A DNA stretch of 64,000 nucleotides. It comes from AP-15 sp963747735 (GTDB lineage: Bacteria > Pseudomonadota > Alphaproteobacteria > ATCC43930 > CGMCC-115725). The notes beneath the pieces were generated by a model that saw nothing but the letters and a program-made list of their open reading frames with translations, had not been told where the DNA came from and made no database searches. The position numbers and the translations under genes are program-made. Each line of letters begins with the position of its first letter. Within the stretch, counting starts at the first letter, position 1. Below are positions 1-8,750 of the stretch, one piece after another. The DNA is taken from positions 620,001 to 684,000 of the forward strand of contig CAVVGE010000019.1 in the NCBI GenBank assembly GCA_963747735.1. Direction: 5' to 3'.

Positions 1-372
1 TCCCAGCAGCCCTACCAGCAACAGCAGCAGGCCTACCAGTATCAACAGCCCTATCAGTATCAACAACCCTATCAATATTCCTATCCTTATAGCTACTATT
101 ATCCGAATTACTACTATCCGTATTACTCTCCATACTACGCCTCCTATCCGTATTGGGGCTACCCGAATTGGGGTTGGGGCGGTGGTTGGGGCGGCTGGGG
201 CGCTTGGCCGGTCGGCTTCTCCTTCGGTTTTGGCCATTGCTGGAATTGCGGCTTCCATGGCGGGTTTCATGGCGGCTTCCACGGCGGCGGCTTCCACGGC
301 GGCGGCTTCCACGGCGGCGGCTTCCACGGCGGCGGGGGTGGCTTTCATGGCGGCGGCGGGGGCCATCGCTGA
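1..372 (+). CDS. C-terminal part of a Q/Y/W/G/H-rich low-complexity protein (partial at window edge)
   Basis: Frame 1 is open from the left edge to a TGA at 370-372, giving 123 residues of extremely biased composition. The first third is Gln/Tyr/Pro (repeats of QYQQPYQY type), the middle is Tyr/Trp/Pro/Asn, then Gly/Trp, and the last 45 residues are Gly-Phe-His repeats (GFHGG, FHGGG). No conserved enzyme domain is visible and the N-terminus lies outside the window, so a signal peptide cannot be checked. His-Gly repeats can bind metal, and Tyr/Gln/Gly-rich tails occur in surface and aggregation-prone proteins, but no function is assigned. The frame is supported by coherent composition and by the repeat unit being a multiple of three. 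Other frames through this DNA give Arg-Pro-Leu repeats and are shadows. Confidence 0.75.
   Translation, partial: SQQPYQQQQQAYQYQQPYQYQQPYQYSYPYSYYYPNYYYPYYSPYYASYPYWGYPNWGWGGGWGGWGAWPVGFSFGFGHCWNCGFHGGFHGGFHGGGFHGGGFHGGGFHGGGGGFHGGGGGHR
274..333 (+). repeat. Four tandem 15-bp units encoding GFHGG
   Basis: The unit GGCTTCCACGGCGGC is present four times without a mismatch, in frame with the low-complexity protein, and is flanked on both sides by degenerate versions. Copy number is likely to vary by slippage. Confidence 0.85.
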
Positions 373-396
373 CCGCAAGATCACCGGCGCCGCCAT

Positions 397-1380
397 ATGC
401 TCGAGTGGGCGGCGCTGGCCGCGCGGCTCGATGACGTCGTAACCGAGGCGACGATCGCCGAGCTGCCGAGACACTATCGCGGCAAGGTTCGGGACAATTA
501 CGACCTCGCCGACGGCCGGCGGATCATCATCGCCACCGACCGGCTCAGCGCCTTCGACCGGAACATCACCGCGGTCCCGTTCAAAGGACAGGTGCTGACG
601 CAGACCGCCCGCTATTGGTTCGACACGACCGGCGACATCTGTCCGAACCACGTTATCGAATACCCCGACCCGAATGTGCTGGTTTGCCGCCGGCTCGACA
701 TCATGCCGGTCGAGATCGTCGTGCGCGACTATCTGGCCGGGACGACGGCAACCTCGATCTGGCCGATGTACCGAGACGGGCTGCGCCGGATCTATGGCAT
801 CATGTTTCCGGACGGGTTGCGCCAGAACCAGCAATTGCCGACGACGATCGTTACGCCAACTACCAAGGCCGGCGATGGCGAGCATGACGAGCCGCTGACC
901 GCCGCCGACGTCGTCGCGCGCGGCCTGTTGACCCCGGCGCAATGGGACGAGGTCCACGCTCTCGCCTTGACGCTATTCGCGCGCGGGCGGGAGATCGCCC
1001 GCGAGCGCGGGCTGATCCTGGTCGATACCAAATACGAGTTCGGCTTGGATCCCGCCGGGGATATTGTGCTTGCCGACGAGATCCATACTCCCGACAGCAG
1101 CCGCTACTGGCTCGCCGACAGCTATGAAGAGCAGCTTGCCGCTGGCGAGCTGCCGGAAACCCTCGACAAGGATTTCGTGCGGCGCTGGGTCACGGCACGC
1201 TGCGATCCTTACCGCGACCCGATCCCACCGATCCCGCGCGAAATCATCCTCGAGGCTGCCCGCCGTTATATCGAGGCGTTCGAAACCGTGACCGGCCAGG
1301 AATTCGTCTTGCCGCCGCCCGATCCGCCGGTAATGGCGCGCATTCGCGCAAACCTCGTCCCCTATTTCGCCGCGGGCTGA
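397..1380 (+). CDS. purC: Phosphoribosylaminoimidazole-succinocarboxamide synthase (SAICAR synthetase)
   Basis: This enzyme joins aspartate to CAIR in an ATP-dependent step of de novo purine synthesis in the cytosol. The 327-residue product has the N-terminal ATP-grip motif GKVRDNYD (near residue 29), the DRLSAFD segment, and the C-terminal DTKYEFG motif with the LADEIHTPDSSRYW signature. The length matches the long (about 300-residue, yeast Ade1-like) form, not the 235-residue enterobacterial form. The ATG at 397 has no strong Shine-Dalgarno sequence, so a slightly different start is possible. It is followed after 29 bases by a threonine-synthase-like gene on the same strand, but no functional link between them is evident. 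Confidence 0.95.
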   Translation: MLEWAALAARLDDVVTEATIAELPRHYRGKVRDNYDLADGRRIIIATDRLSAFDRNITAVPFKGQVLTQTARYWFDTTGDICPNHVIEYPDPNVLVCRRLDIMPVEIVVRDYLAGTTATSIWPMYRDGLRRIYGIMFPDGLRQNQQLPTTIVTPTTKAGDGEHDEPLTAADVVARGLLTPAQWDEVHALALTLFARGREIARERGLILVDTKYEFGLDPAGDIVLADEIHTPDSSRYWLADSYEEQLAAGELPETLDKDFVRRWVTARCDPYRDPIPPIPREIILEAARRYIEAFETVTGQEFVLPPPDPPVMARIRANLVPYFAAG

Positions 1381-1409
1381 CCGATCCCGTTTCGCCGCTG
1401 GAGATTTCG

Positions 1410-2657
1410 ATGGCCGACTACGACTGGACCGGCGGCGATCTGCCGACTTTTGTCACCCATCTCGAATGCGGCCTGACCGGGGAGCATTATTCCGCCGACA
1501 CGTTGCAGACATTGTCGCGGGCCGGTCGGCCGCTCCTGGTGCGCTACGATCTCGACGGCGTGCGCAAAGCGCTCGCGCGCGATGGGCTTGCCGGCCGGCC
1601 GCAGACATTGTGGCGCTATCGCGAGCTGTTGCCGGTGCGCCGGGCGCAGGATGTTGTGGCGCTCGGCGAGGTCGTGACCCCGCTGGTGCCGCTGCCACGG
1701 CTGGCGGCGCGCGGCGAAGTGCTGGTCAAGGATGAGGGCAGGCTGCCGACCGGCTCTTTCAAGGCGCGCGGGCTGGCCTTGGCCGTGTCGATGGCCAAGG
1801 AGCTGGGCATCGACACGATGGCGATGCCGACCAATGGCAATGCCGGGGCGGCGATGGCCGCCTACTGCGCGCGCGCCGGGATCAAGGCCTATGTCTTTTG
1901 CCCCGACGACACCCCGGCCGTGAATGTGCGCGAGATCGCGATGCAGGGTGCTCAGGTGTTTCTGGTCGACGGGCTGATCGACGATTGCGGCCGGCTCGTC
2001 GCCGAGGGCGAGAAGGCGGTCGGCTGGTTCAACTGCTCGACCTTGCGCGAGCCCTATCGCATCGAGGGCAAAAAGACGATGGGGATCGAGCTGGCCGAGC
2101 AGCTCGGCTGGGAATTGCCCGACGTGATCTTTTACCCGACCGGCGGCGGCACCGGCATCATCGGCATGTGGAAGGCGTTCGACGAATTGGAAAAGATCGG
2201 CTGGATCGGGCCGAAGCGGCCGCGCATGGTCGTGGTCCAGGCGGCCGGCTGCGCGCCGATGGTCAAGGCCTGGGAGGAGGGCGTCGAGCACGCATCACGC
2301 TGGGAGAATGCGCATACGCTCGCGGCGGGGATTCGCGTGCCGCAGGGGATCGGCGACTTTCTGATCCTGCGCGCGGTGCGCGAAAGCGGCGGGTTCGCCA
2401 CCGCGGTCGATGACGACGCCATCATGGCCGCGTGGCGCAAGGTGGCGCGGGTGGAGGGGCTGCTGCTCTGCCCCGAAGGGGCGGCGACTTATGCTGCTTA
2501 CGAGCAGGCGCTGGCGGACGGGCGGGTCGGGCCACAGGAGCGCGTCGTCCTGTTCAATTGCGCCACCGGTCTCAAATACCCGATGCCCGATGCGGGGGTG
2601 CGCCTAAAGCTCGGCGAGCCGGTCGATTGGCAGCGGCTGACGGAACAGCCCCGCTAA
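1410..2657 (+). CDS. Threonine synthase-like PLP-dependent enzyme
   Basis: A 415-residue fold-type II pyridoxal-phosphate enzyme. PTGSFKARG carries the Schiff-base lysine (Lys118), and PTGGGTGIIG near residue 244 is the glycine-rich phosphate-binding loop. These and the overall length fit threonine synthase, which converts O-phosphohomoserine to threonine; related proteins act as threonine/serine dehydratase-like or cysteate synthase-like enzymes, so the substrate is inferred. The start is the ATG at 1410, preceded by GGAGAT at good spacing. Its stop overlaps by four bases the stop of the convergent acetyltransferase gene. Confidence 0.85.
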   Translation: MADYDWTGGDLPTFVTHLECGLTGEHYSADTLQTLSRAGRPLLVRYDLDGVRKALARDGLAGRPQTLWRYRELLPVRRAQDVVALGEVVTPLVPLPRLAARGEVLVKDEGRLPTGSFKARGLALAVSMAKELGIDTMAMPTNGNAGAAMAAYCARAGIKAYVFCPDDTPAVNVREIAMQGAQVFLVDGLIDDCGRLVAEGEKAVGWFNCSTLREPYRIEGKKTMGIELAEQLGWELPDVIFYPTGGGTGIIGMWKAFDELEKIGWIGPKRPRMVVVQAAGCAPMVKAWEEGVEHASRWENAHTLAAGIRVPQGIGDFLILRAVRESGGFATAVDDDAIMAAWRKVARVEGLLLCPEGAATYAAYEQALADGRVGPQERVVLFNCATGLKYPMPDAGVRLKLGEPVDWQRLTEQPR

Positions 2658-3589
2658 CGCCAGTCGTCGAGAACGAAAAGGCCGGGCCGGCTGTAGCCCC
2701 AATCGTTCGGCCGGTGCATCGTGACGACCTGCACTTCGGTGCGGAAGCCGTGCGCCGCCATGTAACCGTATGCTTCCTCGCGGGCGAGGTTGACCCCGGC
2801 CAAGAGGTGCGGCATGCCGACCGCGACGGCGAGCGCGCCGCAGGCCCCGAGCAGAGCCACAAAATCGTCGGCGCGCCCTGGCCGCACCGCGCCGAATTTG
2901 ACATAGCAGCAGCCTCGGCCGGCCTCGCTCGCCGGGCCCCAATGGCAGACGGCAAAGCCGGCGAGGTGGCTCATCCCGTCCCACACGAGGAGGGTGTCGC
3001 CCAGGCGGCGCGCCGTGGCGGTGCGGATCTCGGCGCCGAGATCGAGCCCCTGATGGAGTGCGTCGCTCACTTCGCAGCAGGCGGCCTCGGCGGCGCGCCG
3101 GTCGGCTTCGGCCAGCTCGGAATAGCGCGTAGCGCGCCCGCTGCTATTGGTCGACTTTGCCGGCGCCGACATGATCGCGGTCAGGAAGCGCGGATAGAAG
3201 CCGAATTTGCTGTAGAGATGAATGTGTTTGGGGCTCTGCGGAAAGGTGCAGAGGCCGGCATGGCCGACTCCCCACTCCTCGAAAGCATCCGACACCGCAC
3301 GAACCAGCGGCTGAGCGAGGCCGCGGTTCCACAAATCGGGCCGGATCGTCAGCGGACCGAAAAATCCGACACTGCCCCACCGCGTCGCGAAATTCGAGCC
3401 GACGACTTCGCCATCGAGCTCGGCGGTGAAGCCGGCGACGTGCTCGGCGCCAAACCGGCCGTAGATATAATCGAGATCGGTCCAGAAATTTTCCGGGTCG
3501 GGTGCGCCGAGGAACGTCCCGAATGCGACGCGGCAAATCCGCTGGGCCGTCGGCCGATCGCTTTCTTTCATCGGTCTGATGACGCTCAC
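2654..3589 (-). CDS. GNAT-family N-acetyltransferase
   Basis: The 311-residue product begins at a GTG (3587-3589) with a strong AAGGGGAGG ribosome-binding site six bases upstream; the open frame extends further up but lacks a comparable site. The N-terminal half has GNAT features: VIRPMKESD opening strand, GPLTIRPDLWNRGLAQPLV as the acetyl-CoA loop (near residues 80-100), and HIHLYSKFGFYPRF, the usual C-terminal signature. The second half is about 150 residues long and may be a degenerate second acetyltransferase-like domain. The substrate cannot be predicted. It is transcribed divergently from the toxin-antitoxin pair and shares its upstream region. Confidence 0.8.
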   Translation of the reverse strand: MSVIRPMKESDRPTAQRICRVAFGTFLGAPDPENFWTDLDYIYGRFGAEHVAGFTAELDGEVVGSNFATRWGSVGFFGPLTIRPDLWNRGLAQPLVRAVSDAFEEWGVGHAGLCTFPQSPKHIHLYSKFGFYPRFLTAIMSAPAKSTNSSGRATRYSELAEADRRAAEAACCEVSDALHQGLDLGAEIRTATARRLGDTLLVWDGMSHLAGFAVCHWGPASEAGRGCCYVKFGAVRPGRADDFVALLGACGALAVAVGMPHLLAGVNLAREEAYGYMAAHGFRTEVQVVTMHRPNDWGYSRPGLFVLDDWR

Positions 3590-3628
3590 AAACGGCCTCC
3601 CCTTGGGTTTTTTGGTCCGTCCGCTTGC

Positions 3629-3657
3629 TTGACAAGGCCGCGGCTGCCAACTAGTGC
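3629..3657 (+). promoter_or_regulatory. Candidate sigma70 promoter of the toxin-antitoxin operon
   Basis: A perfect TTGACA (3629-3634) is followed after 17 bases by TAGTGC, a weak -10 match. The -10 overlaps the left arm of an inverted repeat just ahead of the antitoxin start, the usual layout for an autoregulated toxin-antitoxin promoter. Confidence 0.45.
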
Positions 3658-3680
3658 TACCGCGTATCCCAGTGTAGCAC
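3654..3680. promoter_or_regulatory. Inverted repeat, candidate antitoxin operator
   Basis: GTGCTAC at 3654-3660 and GTAGCAC at 3674-3680 form perfect 7-bp arms separated by 13 bases. The repeat ends 10 bases before the antitoxin ATG. Ribbon-helix-helix antitoxins typically bind such palindromes to repress their own operon; binding here is inferred. Confidence 0.55.
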
Positions 3681-3690
3681 AAGAGCCGCC

Positions 3691-3972
3691 ATGCCCGACG
3701 ATCAAACGGTATCGAGCCACGTGTCGCTGCGCGTGCCAGGCGATGTGATCGCGGCCTTCGACCGGCTGGCCGCCGCCCTCGACCGGCCGCGCTCCTGGGT
3801 CATGCTGCGCGCGCTGCGGCAATATCTCGAAGACGAGGGCGCCGAAATCTTTGAAGACCTGGAGAGCATCGCCGAGCTCGACCGCGGCGAGACCGTCACC
3901 TCCGAAGAACTGTGCCAGAAACTCCAAAAGTTCCTTGCCGGAGCCCGAGCGCAGCCCGCGACTGAAGAATGA
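3691..3972 (+). CDS. Ribbon-helix-helix (CopG/ParD-like) antitoxin
   Basis: The 93-residue protein has an N-terminal ribbon-helix-helix pattern: a short beta strand (HVSLRVPGDV), then two helices with the conserved DRPRSWVMLRALRQYLEDE segment. This fold binds DNA as a dimer. The acidic C-terminal half (EDLESIAELDRGETVTSEE) would be the toxin-binding tail. It overlaps the downstream toxin gene by four bases (ATGA), so the two are translationally coupled. A perfect inverted repeat lies directly upstream, consistent with autorepression. The family is clear; which RHH subfamily is not. Confidence 0.85.
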   Translation: MPDDQTVSSHVSLRVPGDVIAAFDRLAAALDRPRSWVMLRALRQYLEDEGAEIFEDLESIAELDRGETVTSEELCQKLQKFLAGARAQPATEE

Positions 3973-4253
3973 GCCGGCGCGTCCGCTATTCCCGGCGTGC
4001 AGCTGTCGAAGTCCAAAGTATCATGGTTTATCTGGACGAGCATAGTCGGCCGGCAGCTCAGCGCTTTGTTGACGCGCTTGCGCGAGCAGACCAACAGCTC
4101 GCCGAATTCCCGAATTCCGGCGCGCCGGGTGCTGTGGCTGGAACCCGGCGGCTCGTCGTCGGCAGTTACATCCTGTCCTATCGCCGGCGCGGTGAGGATG
4201 TCGAGATTTTCGCCGTCCGCCACGCGCGCCGCCGCGATGCGCGGCCCGGCTAG
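3969..4253 (+). CDS. RelE/ParE-superfamily toxin
   Basis: A basic 94-residue protein with the RelE/ParE pattern: YSRRAAVEVQSIMVYLDEH (helix 1), a second helix with the usual ALARADQQLAEFPNSG segment, GTRRLVVGSYILSYRRRGEDVEIFAVRHARR at the C-terminus. The G-x-R-R-L...Y-x-I-x-Y-R core is that of ParE/RelE proteins. ParE members poison DNA gyrase whereas RelE members cleave mRNA on the ribosome; the sequence does not decide between these. It is translationally coupled to the antitoxin. Its stop codon overlaps the stop codon of rplQ on the other strand, so the module directly abuts the ribosomal protein cluster. Confidence 0.85.
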   Translation: MSRRVRYSRRAAVEVQSIMVYLDEHSRPAAQRFVDALARADQQLAEFPNSGAPGAVAGTRRLVVGSYILSYRRRGEDVEIFAVRHARRRDARPG

Positions 4254-4675
4254 GCGGCTTCGGCTTCTGCCTTCTCCTCGGTCCCGGTCGGACCCGAATC
4301 CTTGCCCTTGGCCATCGGGTCGCGATCGACCAGCTCGATCACCGCCATCGCCGCATCGTCGCCATAGCGAAAGCCGGCTTTGATGATCCGGGTATAGCCG
4401 CCGGCGCGGCCGGCATAGCGCTGCGCCAGCGCCGTCATCAGCTTTTCGGCCAGTTTCGTATCCTGCAATCGCGCGATCAGCCGGCGCCGATTGGCCAAGC
4501 CGCCATGCTTGCCGGTCGTGATCATGCGCTCGACGATCGGGCGCAGATCCTTCGCCTTGGGCAAGGTCGTGGTGATCTGCTCGTGCTTGATCAGCGCGGC
4601 GGCGAGGTTCTCGAACATCGCCTTGCGATGCTCGGAGGAGCGGCTGAAGCTACGGCCGCGCAGACGGTGTCGCAT
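4250..4675 (-). CDS. rplQ: 50S ribosomal protein L17
   Basis: L17 is a large-subunit protein near the peptide exit tunnel. The 141-residue product has the family's N-terminus (MRHRLRGRSFSRSSEHRKAM) and the KAKDLRPIVERMITTGK segment; the C-terminal 25 residues are an acidic/Ala-rich extension beyond the core fold. It is the last gene of the alpha operon, seven bases after the rpoA stop. The stop codon overlaps that of the convergent RelE/ParE toxin gene, leaving no room for an intergenic terminator. Confidence 0.97.
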   Translation of the reverse strand: MRHRLRGRSFSRSSEHRKAMFENLAAALIKHEQITTTLPKAKDLRPIVERMITTGKHGGLANRRRLIARLQDTKLAEKLMTALAQRYAGRAGGYTRIIKAGFRYGDDAAMAVIELVDRDPMAKGKDSGPTGTEEKAEAEAA

Positions 4676-4682
4676 GGGCCCC

Positions 4683-5699
4683 TCAATATGGCTCGTCGAG
4701 ACGCTTGGCCAGCTCTTCGATATTCTCGGGCGGCCAGTTGGCGATCTCCATCCCCAGATGCAGCCCCATCTGCGCCAGCACCTCCTTGATCTCGTTCAAG
4801 GATTTGCGCCCGAAATTCGGCGTGCGCAGCATCTCGGCTTCGGATTTTTGGACGAGGTCGCCGATATAGACGATGTTGTCGTTCTTCAGGCAGTTGGCCG
4901 AGCGCACCGACAATTCGAGCTCGTCCACCTTGCGCAACAGGTTCTTGTTGAACGGCAGCTCGCTCGGGCGGGTCTCGTCGGACGGGTGGCGCGGCTCCTC
5001 GAAATTGATAAAGAGCTGCAGCTGGTCCTGCAAAATGCGTGCGGCCAAGGCGACGGCGTCCTCGGGAGTCACCGCCCCATTGGTCTCGACCCGCATCGCC
5101 AAACGATCGTAATCGGTGACTTGGCCGACACGGGTGTTTTCGACCCGGTAGGAAACCTTGCGCACCGGGCTGAACAGCGCATCGACCGGGATCAGCCCGA
5201 TCGGCGCATCCTCCGGCCGGTTCTGCGTCCCCGGCAGATAGCCCTTGCCGTTTTCGACCATCAGCTCCATCGAGATCCGGGTGCCGGTGTCGAGCGTGCA
5301 AATCACCAGATCGGGGTTCATGATGTCGATGTCGTGGCCAACCTCGATGGCGCTGGCGCGGACCTCGCCCGGGCCGGTGGCGCGCAGCCGCATCCGCTTT
5401 GGCCCCTCGCCATACATGCGCAGCTCGATGCTTTTGACGTTGAGGACGATGTCGGTCACGTCTTCGAGGACGCCCGGCATCGACGAGAATTCGTGCAGCA
5501 CGCCGTCGATCTGGAGCGAGGTGACGGCCGCACCTTGCAGCGAGGAGAGCAGCACACGGCGCAGCGCATTGCCGAGCGTCAACCCGAAGCCGCGTTCGAG
5601 CGGCTCGGCGACGACGGTCGCGACGCGCTTTGGGTCGTCGCCCGGCTCGACCGAAAGCTGCTTTGGTTTGATCAGTGTCTGCCAGTTTCGTTGGATCAC
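4683..5699 (-). CDS. rpoA: DNA-directed RNA polymerase subunit alpha
   Basis: RpoA dimerises to nucleate RNA polymerase assembly and contacts UP elements and activators through its C-terminal domain. The start chosen is the GTG at 5697-5699 (VIQRNWQTLIKPKQ), the conserved N-terminus, giving 338 residues, the normal length; the frame is open further upstream but that stretch is unconserved. The N-terminal domain has the FGLTLGNALRRVLLSSL motif; the C-terminal domain has VRSANCLKNDNIVYIGDLV and the helix-hairpin segment RTPNFGRKSLNEIKE. Gene order rpsM-rpsK-rpoA-rplQ is standard. Confidence 0.97.
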   Translation of the reverse strand: MIQRNWQTLIKPKQLSVEPGDDPKRVATVVAEPLERGFGLTLGNALRRVLLSSLQGAAVTSLQIDGVLHEFSSMPGVLEDVTDIVLNVKSIELRMYGEGPKRMRLRATGPGEVRASAIEVGHDIDIMNPDLVICTLDTGTRISMELMVENGKGYLPGTQNRPEDAPIGLIPVDALFSPVRKVSYRVENTRVGQVTDYDRLAMRVETNGAVTPEDAVALAARILQDQLQLFINFEEPRHPSDETRPSELPFNKNLLRKVDELELSVRSANCLKNDNIVYIGDLVQKSEAEMLRTPNFGRKSLNEIKEVLAQMGLHLGMEIANWPPENIEELAKRLDEPY

Positions 5700-5811
5700 A
5701 GCTTTATGACCTCGGTCGTTGGAGGCGGACCGCCTCCGCAACAAAAGCCGGCAGCAGCGCCGCCGGCGTGTCTCGAATAATGCCCCCCGCCGCGGCGAGG
5801 GCGGTTCCGCA

Positions 5812-6210
5812 TCAGACGCGGCGCCGCTTTGGCGGGCGGCAGCCATTGTGCGGGATCGGCGTCACATCGCGAATCGAGGTGACGGCGAAACCGACCGCCT
5901 GCAATGCGCGCAGCGCCAACTCGCGCCCCGAGCCCGGCCCCTTGACCTCGATTTCGAGGGTGCGCATGCCGTGCTCCATCGCCTTGCGGCCAGCGTCTTC
6001 AGCCGCGACCTGCGCGGCATAAGGGGTCGATTTGCGCGAGCCTTTGAACCCCTGGCTGCCCGAGGACGACCAGGCGATGGTATTGCCCTGGGCGTCGGTG
6101 ATCGTGATCATCGTGTTGTTGAAGGTCGCGTTCACATGCGCGGTGCCCGCGGTGATATTCTTGCGCTCGCGCCGCCGCAGCCGCGGTGCTGGTGCTGCCG
6201 TTCTCGCCAT
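5812..6210 (-). CDS. rpsK: 30S ribosomal protein S11
   Basis: S11 lies on the small-subunit platform near the mRNA exit. The 132-residue product contains the family core: GTAHVNATFNNTMITITDAQ, FKGSRKSTPYAAQ, and the C-terminal TSIRDVTPIPHNGCRPPKRR. It lies between rpsM and rpoA. The 112-base gap before rpoA is larger than others in this operon. Confidence 0.97.
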   Translation of the reverse strand: MARTAAPAPRLRRRERKNITAGTAHVNATFNNTMITITDAQGNTIAWSSSGSQGFKGSRKSTPYAAQVAAEDAGRKAMEHGMRTLEIEVKGPGSGRELALRALQAVGFAVTSIRDVTPIPHNGCRPPKRRRV

Positions 6211-6243
6211 TCTTCGGGTCTCGCCTTCGCCTGATGCCGCCGC

Positions 6244-6612
<369 letters not shown>

Positions 6613-6711
6613 GCGCTTCTCCTTCAAAAAACCAAAGATGGGGCAGGCCCGGCTCGCAGCAAGAGTGTCATAATACAGAACCCGCCACGAACGTCAACAC
6701 CCGGCGCGACA

Positions 6712-7374
6712 TCATGACGCGGTGTGGATGCGATCGAGGAGAGCCCGGATTTGCCGGGTCACCTCGTCGATATCGGCCATGCCGTCGACGCTCTGCAAAA
6801 TGCCTTGCCGGCGATAGAAGGGCAGGATCGGCGCCGTTTGCCCATGGTAGACCTCGAACCGGGTCCTGACCGCCTCGGGCCGGTCGTCCGGCCGGCAGAT
6901 CAGTTCGGTGCTGCCGCAGTCGTCGCAAACGCCTTCGACCCGTGGCCGATGGGTGCGCTGATGATAGCTCGCGCCGCAAGTGCGGCAGCTGAACCGTCCC
7001 GAGAGCCGGTCGATCAGCGCTGCTTCATCGACCTTGAGCTCGATTACCGCGTCGAGCGCGGCCCCGGTCTCCGAGAGCATTCGGTCGAGCGCCTCGGCCT
7101 GTGCCACGGTGCGCGGGAACCCGTCGAGGATAAAGCCGTTGGCGCCAGCCGAGCCGCCGATCCGCTCGCGGATCAGCGCGATGATGATGTCGTCCGAGAC
7201 CAGGCCGCCCGCAGCCATGATGCCCTTGACGCGCTGGCCGAGCGCGCTGCCCGAAGCAATTTCGGCGCGCAGCATGTCGCCGGTAGCGAGCTGCGCCGCC
7301 CCGTAGATTTGCTCGATGCGCTTGGCCTGTGTCCCTTTTCCCGAACCCGGTGGGCCGAGCAGGATCAGGTTCAT
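6712..7374 (-). CDS. adk: Adenylate kinase
   Basis: Adenylate kinase interconverts ATP plus AMP and two ADP in the cytosol. The 220-residue product has the P-loop GPPGSGKGTQAKRI at the N-terminus, the DGFPRTVAQAEALD motif, and a long LID domain holding four cysteines (CRTC and CDDC, near residues 128-151), the zinc-binding type of LID. It overlaps secY by four bases, so the two genes are translationally coupled; secY-adk-rpsM is the common alphaproteobacterial arrangement. Confidence 0.97.
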   Translation of the reverse strand: MNLILLGPPGSGKGTQAKRIEQIYGAAQLATGDMLRAEIASGSALGQRVKGIMAAGGLVSDDIIIALIRERIGGSAGANGFILDGFPRTVAQAEALDRMLSETGAALDAVIELKVDEAALIDRLSGRFSCRTCGASYHQRTHRPRVEGVCDDCGSTELICRPDDRPEAVRTRFEVYHGQTAPILPFYRRQGILQSVDGMADIDEVTRQIRALLDRIHTAS

Positions 7375-8717
7375 CCGCGCCGCCCCCGGAGCCGCGCTTT
7401 TTTGATCAGCCCTTCATATTGGTGCGCCAAGAGGTGCGAGTGGATCTGCGCCACCGTGTCCATCGTCACGCTGACCACGATAAGAAGGCTGGTGCCGCCA
7501 AAATAAAACGGGACCGAATATTGCGAGATCAGGATCTCGGGCAGGATGCAGACCGCCGAAAGGTAAGCGGCGCCGACCACGGTCAGCCGCGTCAGGATAT
7601 AATCGAGATAATCGGCGGTGTTTTTGCCGGGCCTGATGCCAGGGATAAACCCGCCATATTTGCGCAGATTGTCCGCTGTTTCGGTCGGGTTGAACACGAT
7701 CGCGGTATAAAAAAAGCAGAAAAAGCAGATGAGCGCGACGTAGAGCGCCATATAGAGCGGCCGCCCATGCGCCAGATAGGTCGTGATCTCGCCGAGCCAG
7801 CCGAAGCTTTGACCGTTCGCCTGGAAATTGGCCACGGTCGCGGGCAGGAGCAGCAGCGACGAGGCAAAGATCGGCGGGATGACGCCCGAGGTGTTGATCT
7901 TTAGCGGCAGATGCTGCGAGTCGCCGCCATACATCCGGTTGCCGCTCTGGCGCTTGGGATACTGGATCAGGATGCGGCGCTGCGCCCGCTCCATAAACAC
8001 GATGAAGGCGACCACCGCGACCGAGATGACCAGAAAGATGATGATGAAGAATGTCGATATCGCCCCGGTGCGGCCGAGCTCGAGGGTCGAGGCCAGCGCA
8101 TGTGGCAGATTGGCGACAATGCCGGCGAAGATGATCAGCGAGATGCCGTTGCCGACCCCGCGCGCGGTGATCTGCTCGCCGAGCCACATCAAAAACACCG
8201 TGCCGCTGACCAAGGACACGACCGTGATCAGCCGAAAGAAGAGCCCGGGATTGAGCACCGCCGTCTCGGCGCCGGCATGCATGCCTTCGAGCCCGACCGC
8301 AATGCCGTAGGCCTGGACCGCGGCCAGCAGCACGGTGCCGTACCGGGTGTACTGGTTCAGCTTTTTGCGCCCGCTCTCCCCCTCCTTTTTCAAGGCTTCG
8401 AGGGTCGGCGACACCGCGGTCAACAGCTGGATGATGATCGAGGACGAGATGTACGGCATGATCGCGAGCGCAAAGATCGTCATGCGCCCGAGCGCGCCCC
8501 CCGAAAACATGTCGAACATGCCGAGGATGCCGCCGGCATTGCGCGAGAAGACGTCTTGCAGGATCGCAGGGTCGATGCCGGGGATCGGAATGTAGGTGCC
8601 GAGCCGATAGATCATCAACGCGCCGAGTGTGAACCAGATCCGGCTTTTGAGCTCGGTCGCCTTCGAAAAGGCGGAAAAGTTGATGCTGGAAGCGAGGGTC
8701 TCGGCGGCTGACGCCAT
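7371..8717 (-). CDS. secY: Protein translocase subunit SecY
   Basis: SecY forms the inner-membrane channel of the general secretion machinery with SecE (encoded at 39942-40169) and SecG. The 448-residue product shows the expected alternating hydrophobic segments (about ten), the conserved N-terminal GALMIYRLGTYIPIPGID, and the cytosolic-loop motif ERAQRRILIQYPKR. It follows rplO in the spc operon and overlaps adk by four bases. Confidence 0.97.
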   Translation of the reverse strand: MASAAETLASSINFSAFSKATELKSRIWFTLGALMIYRLGTYIPIPGIDPAILQDVFSRNAGGILGMFDMFSGGALGRMTIFALAIMPYISSSIIIQLLTAVSPTLEALKKEGESGRKKLNQYTRYGTVLLAAVQAYGIAVGLEGMHAGAETAVLNPGLFFRLITVVSLVSGTVFLMWLGEQITARGVGNGISLIIFAGIVANLPHALASTLELGRTGAISTFFIIIFLVISVAVVAFIVFMERAQRRILIQYPKRQSGNRMYGGDSQHLPLKINTSGVIPPIFASSLLLLPATVANFQANGQSFGWLGEITTYLAHGRPLYMALYVALICFFCFFYTAIVFNPTETADNLRKYGGFIPGIRPGKNTADYLDYILTRLTVVGAAYLSAVCILPEILISQYSVPFYFGGTSLLIVVSVTMDTVAQIHSHLLAHQYEGLIKKARLRGRRG

Positions 8718-8750
8718 TCGATCAATCCCTGAGCAAGATTCCCGGCCCGA

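Noticed and set aside
153..434. Frames with LPRRR repeats at the left edge
   Set aside because: They are out-of-frame readings of the GFHGG repeat; the true frame is open from the window edge to 372.
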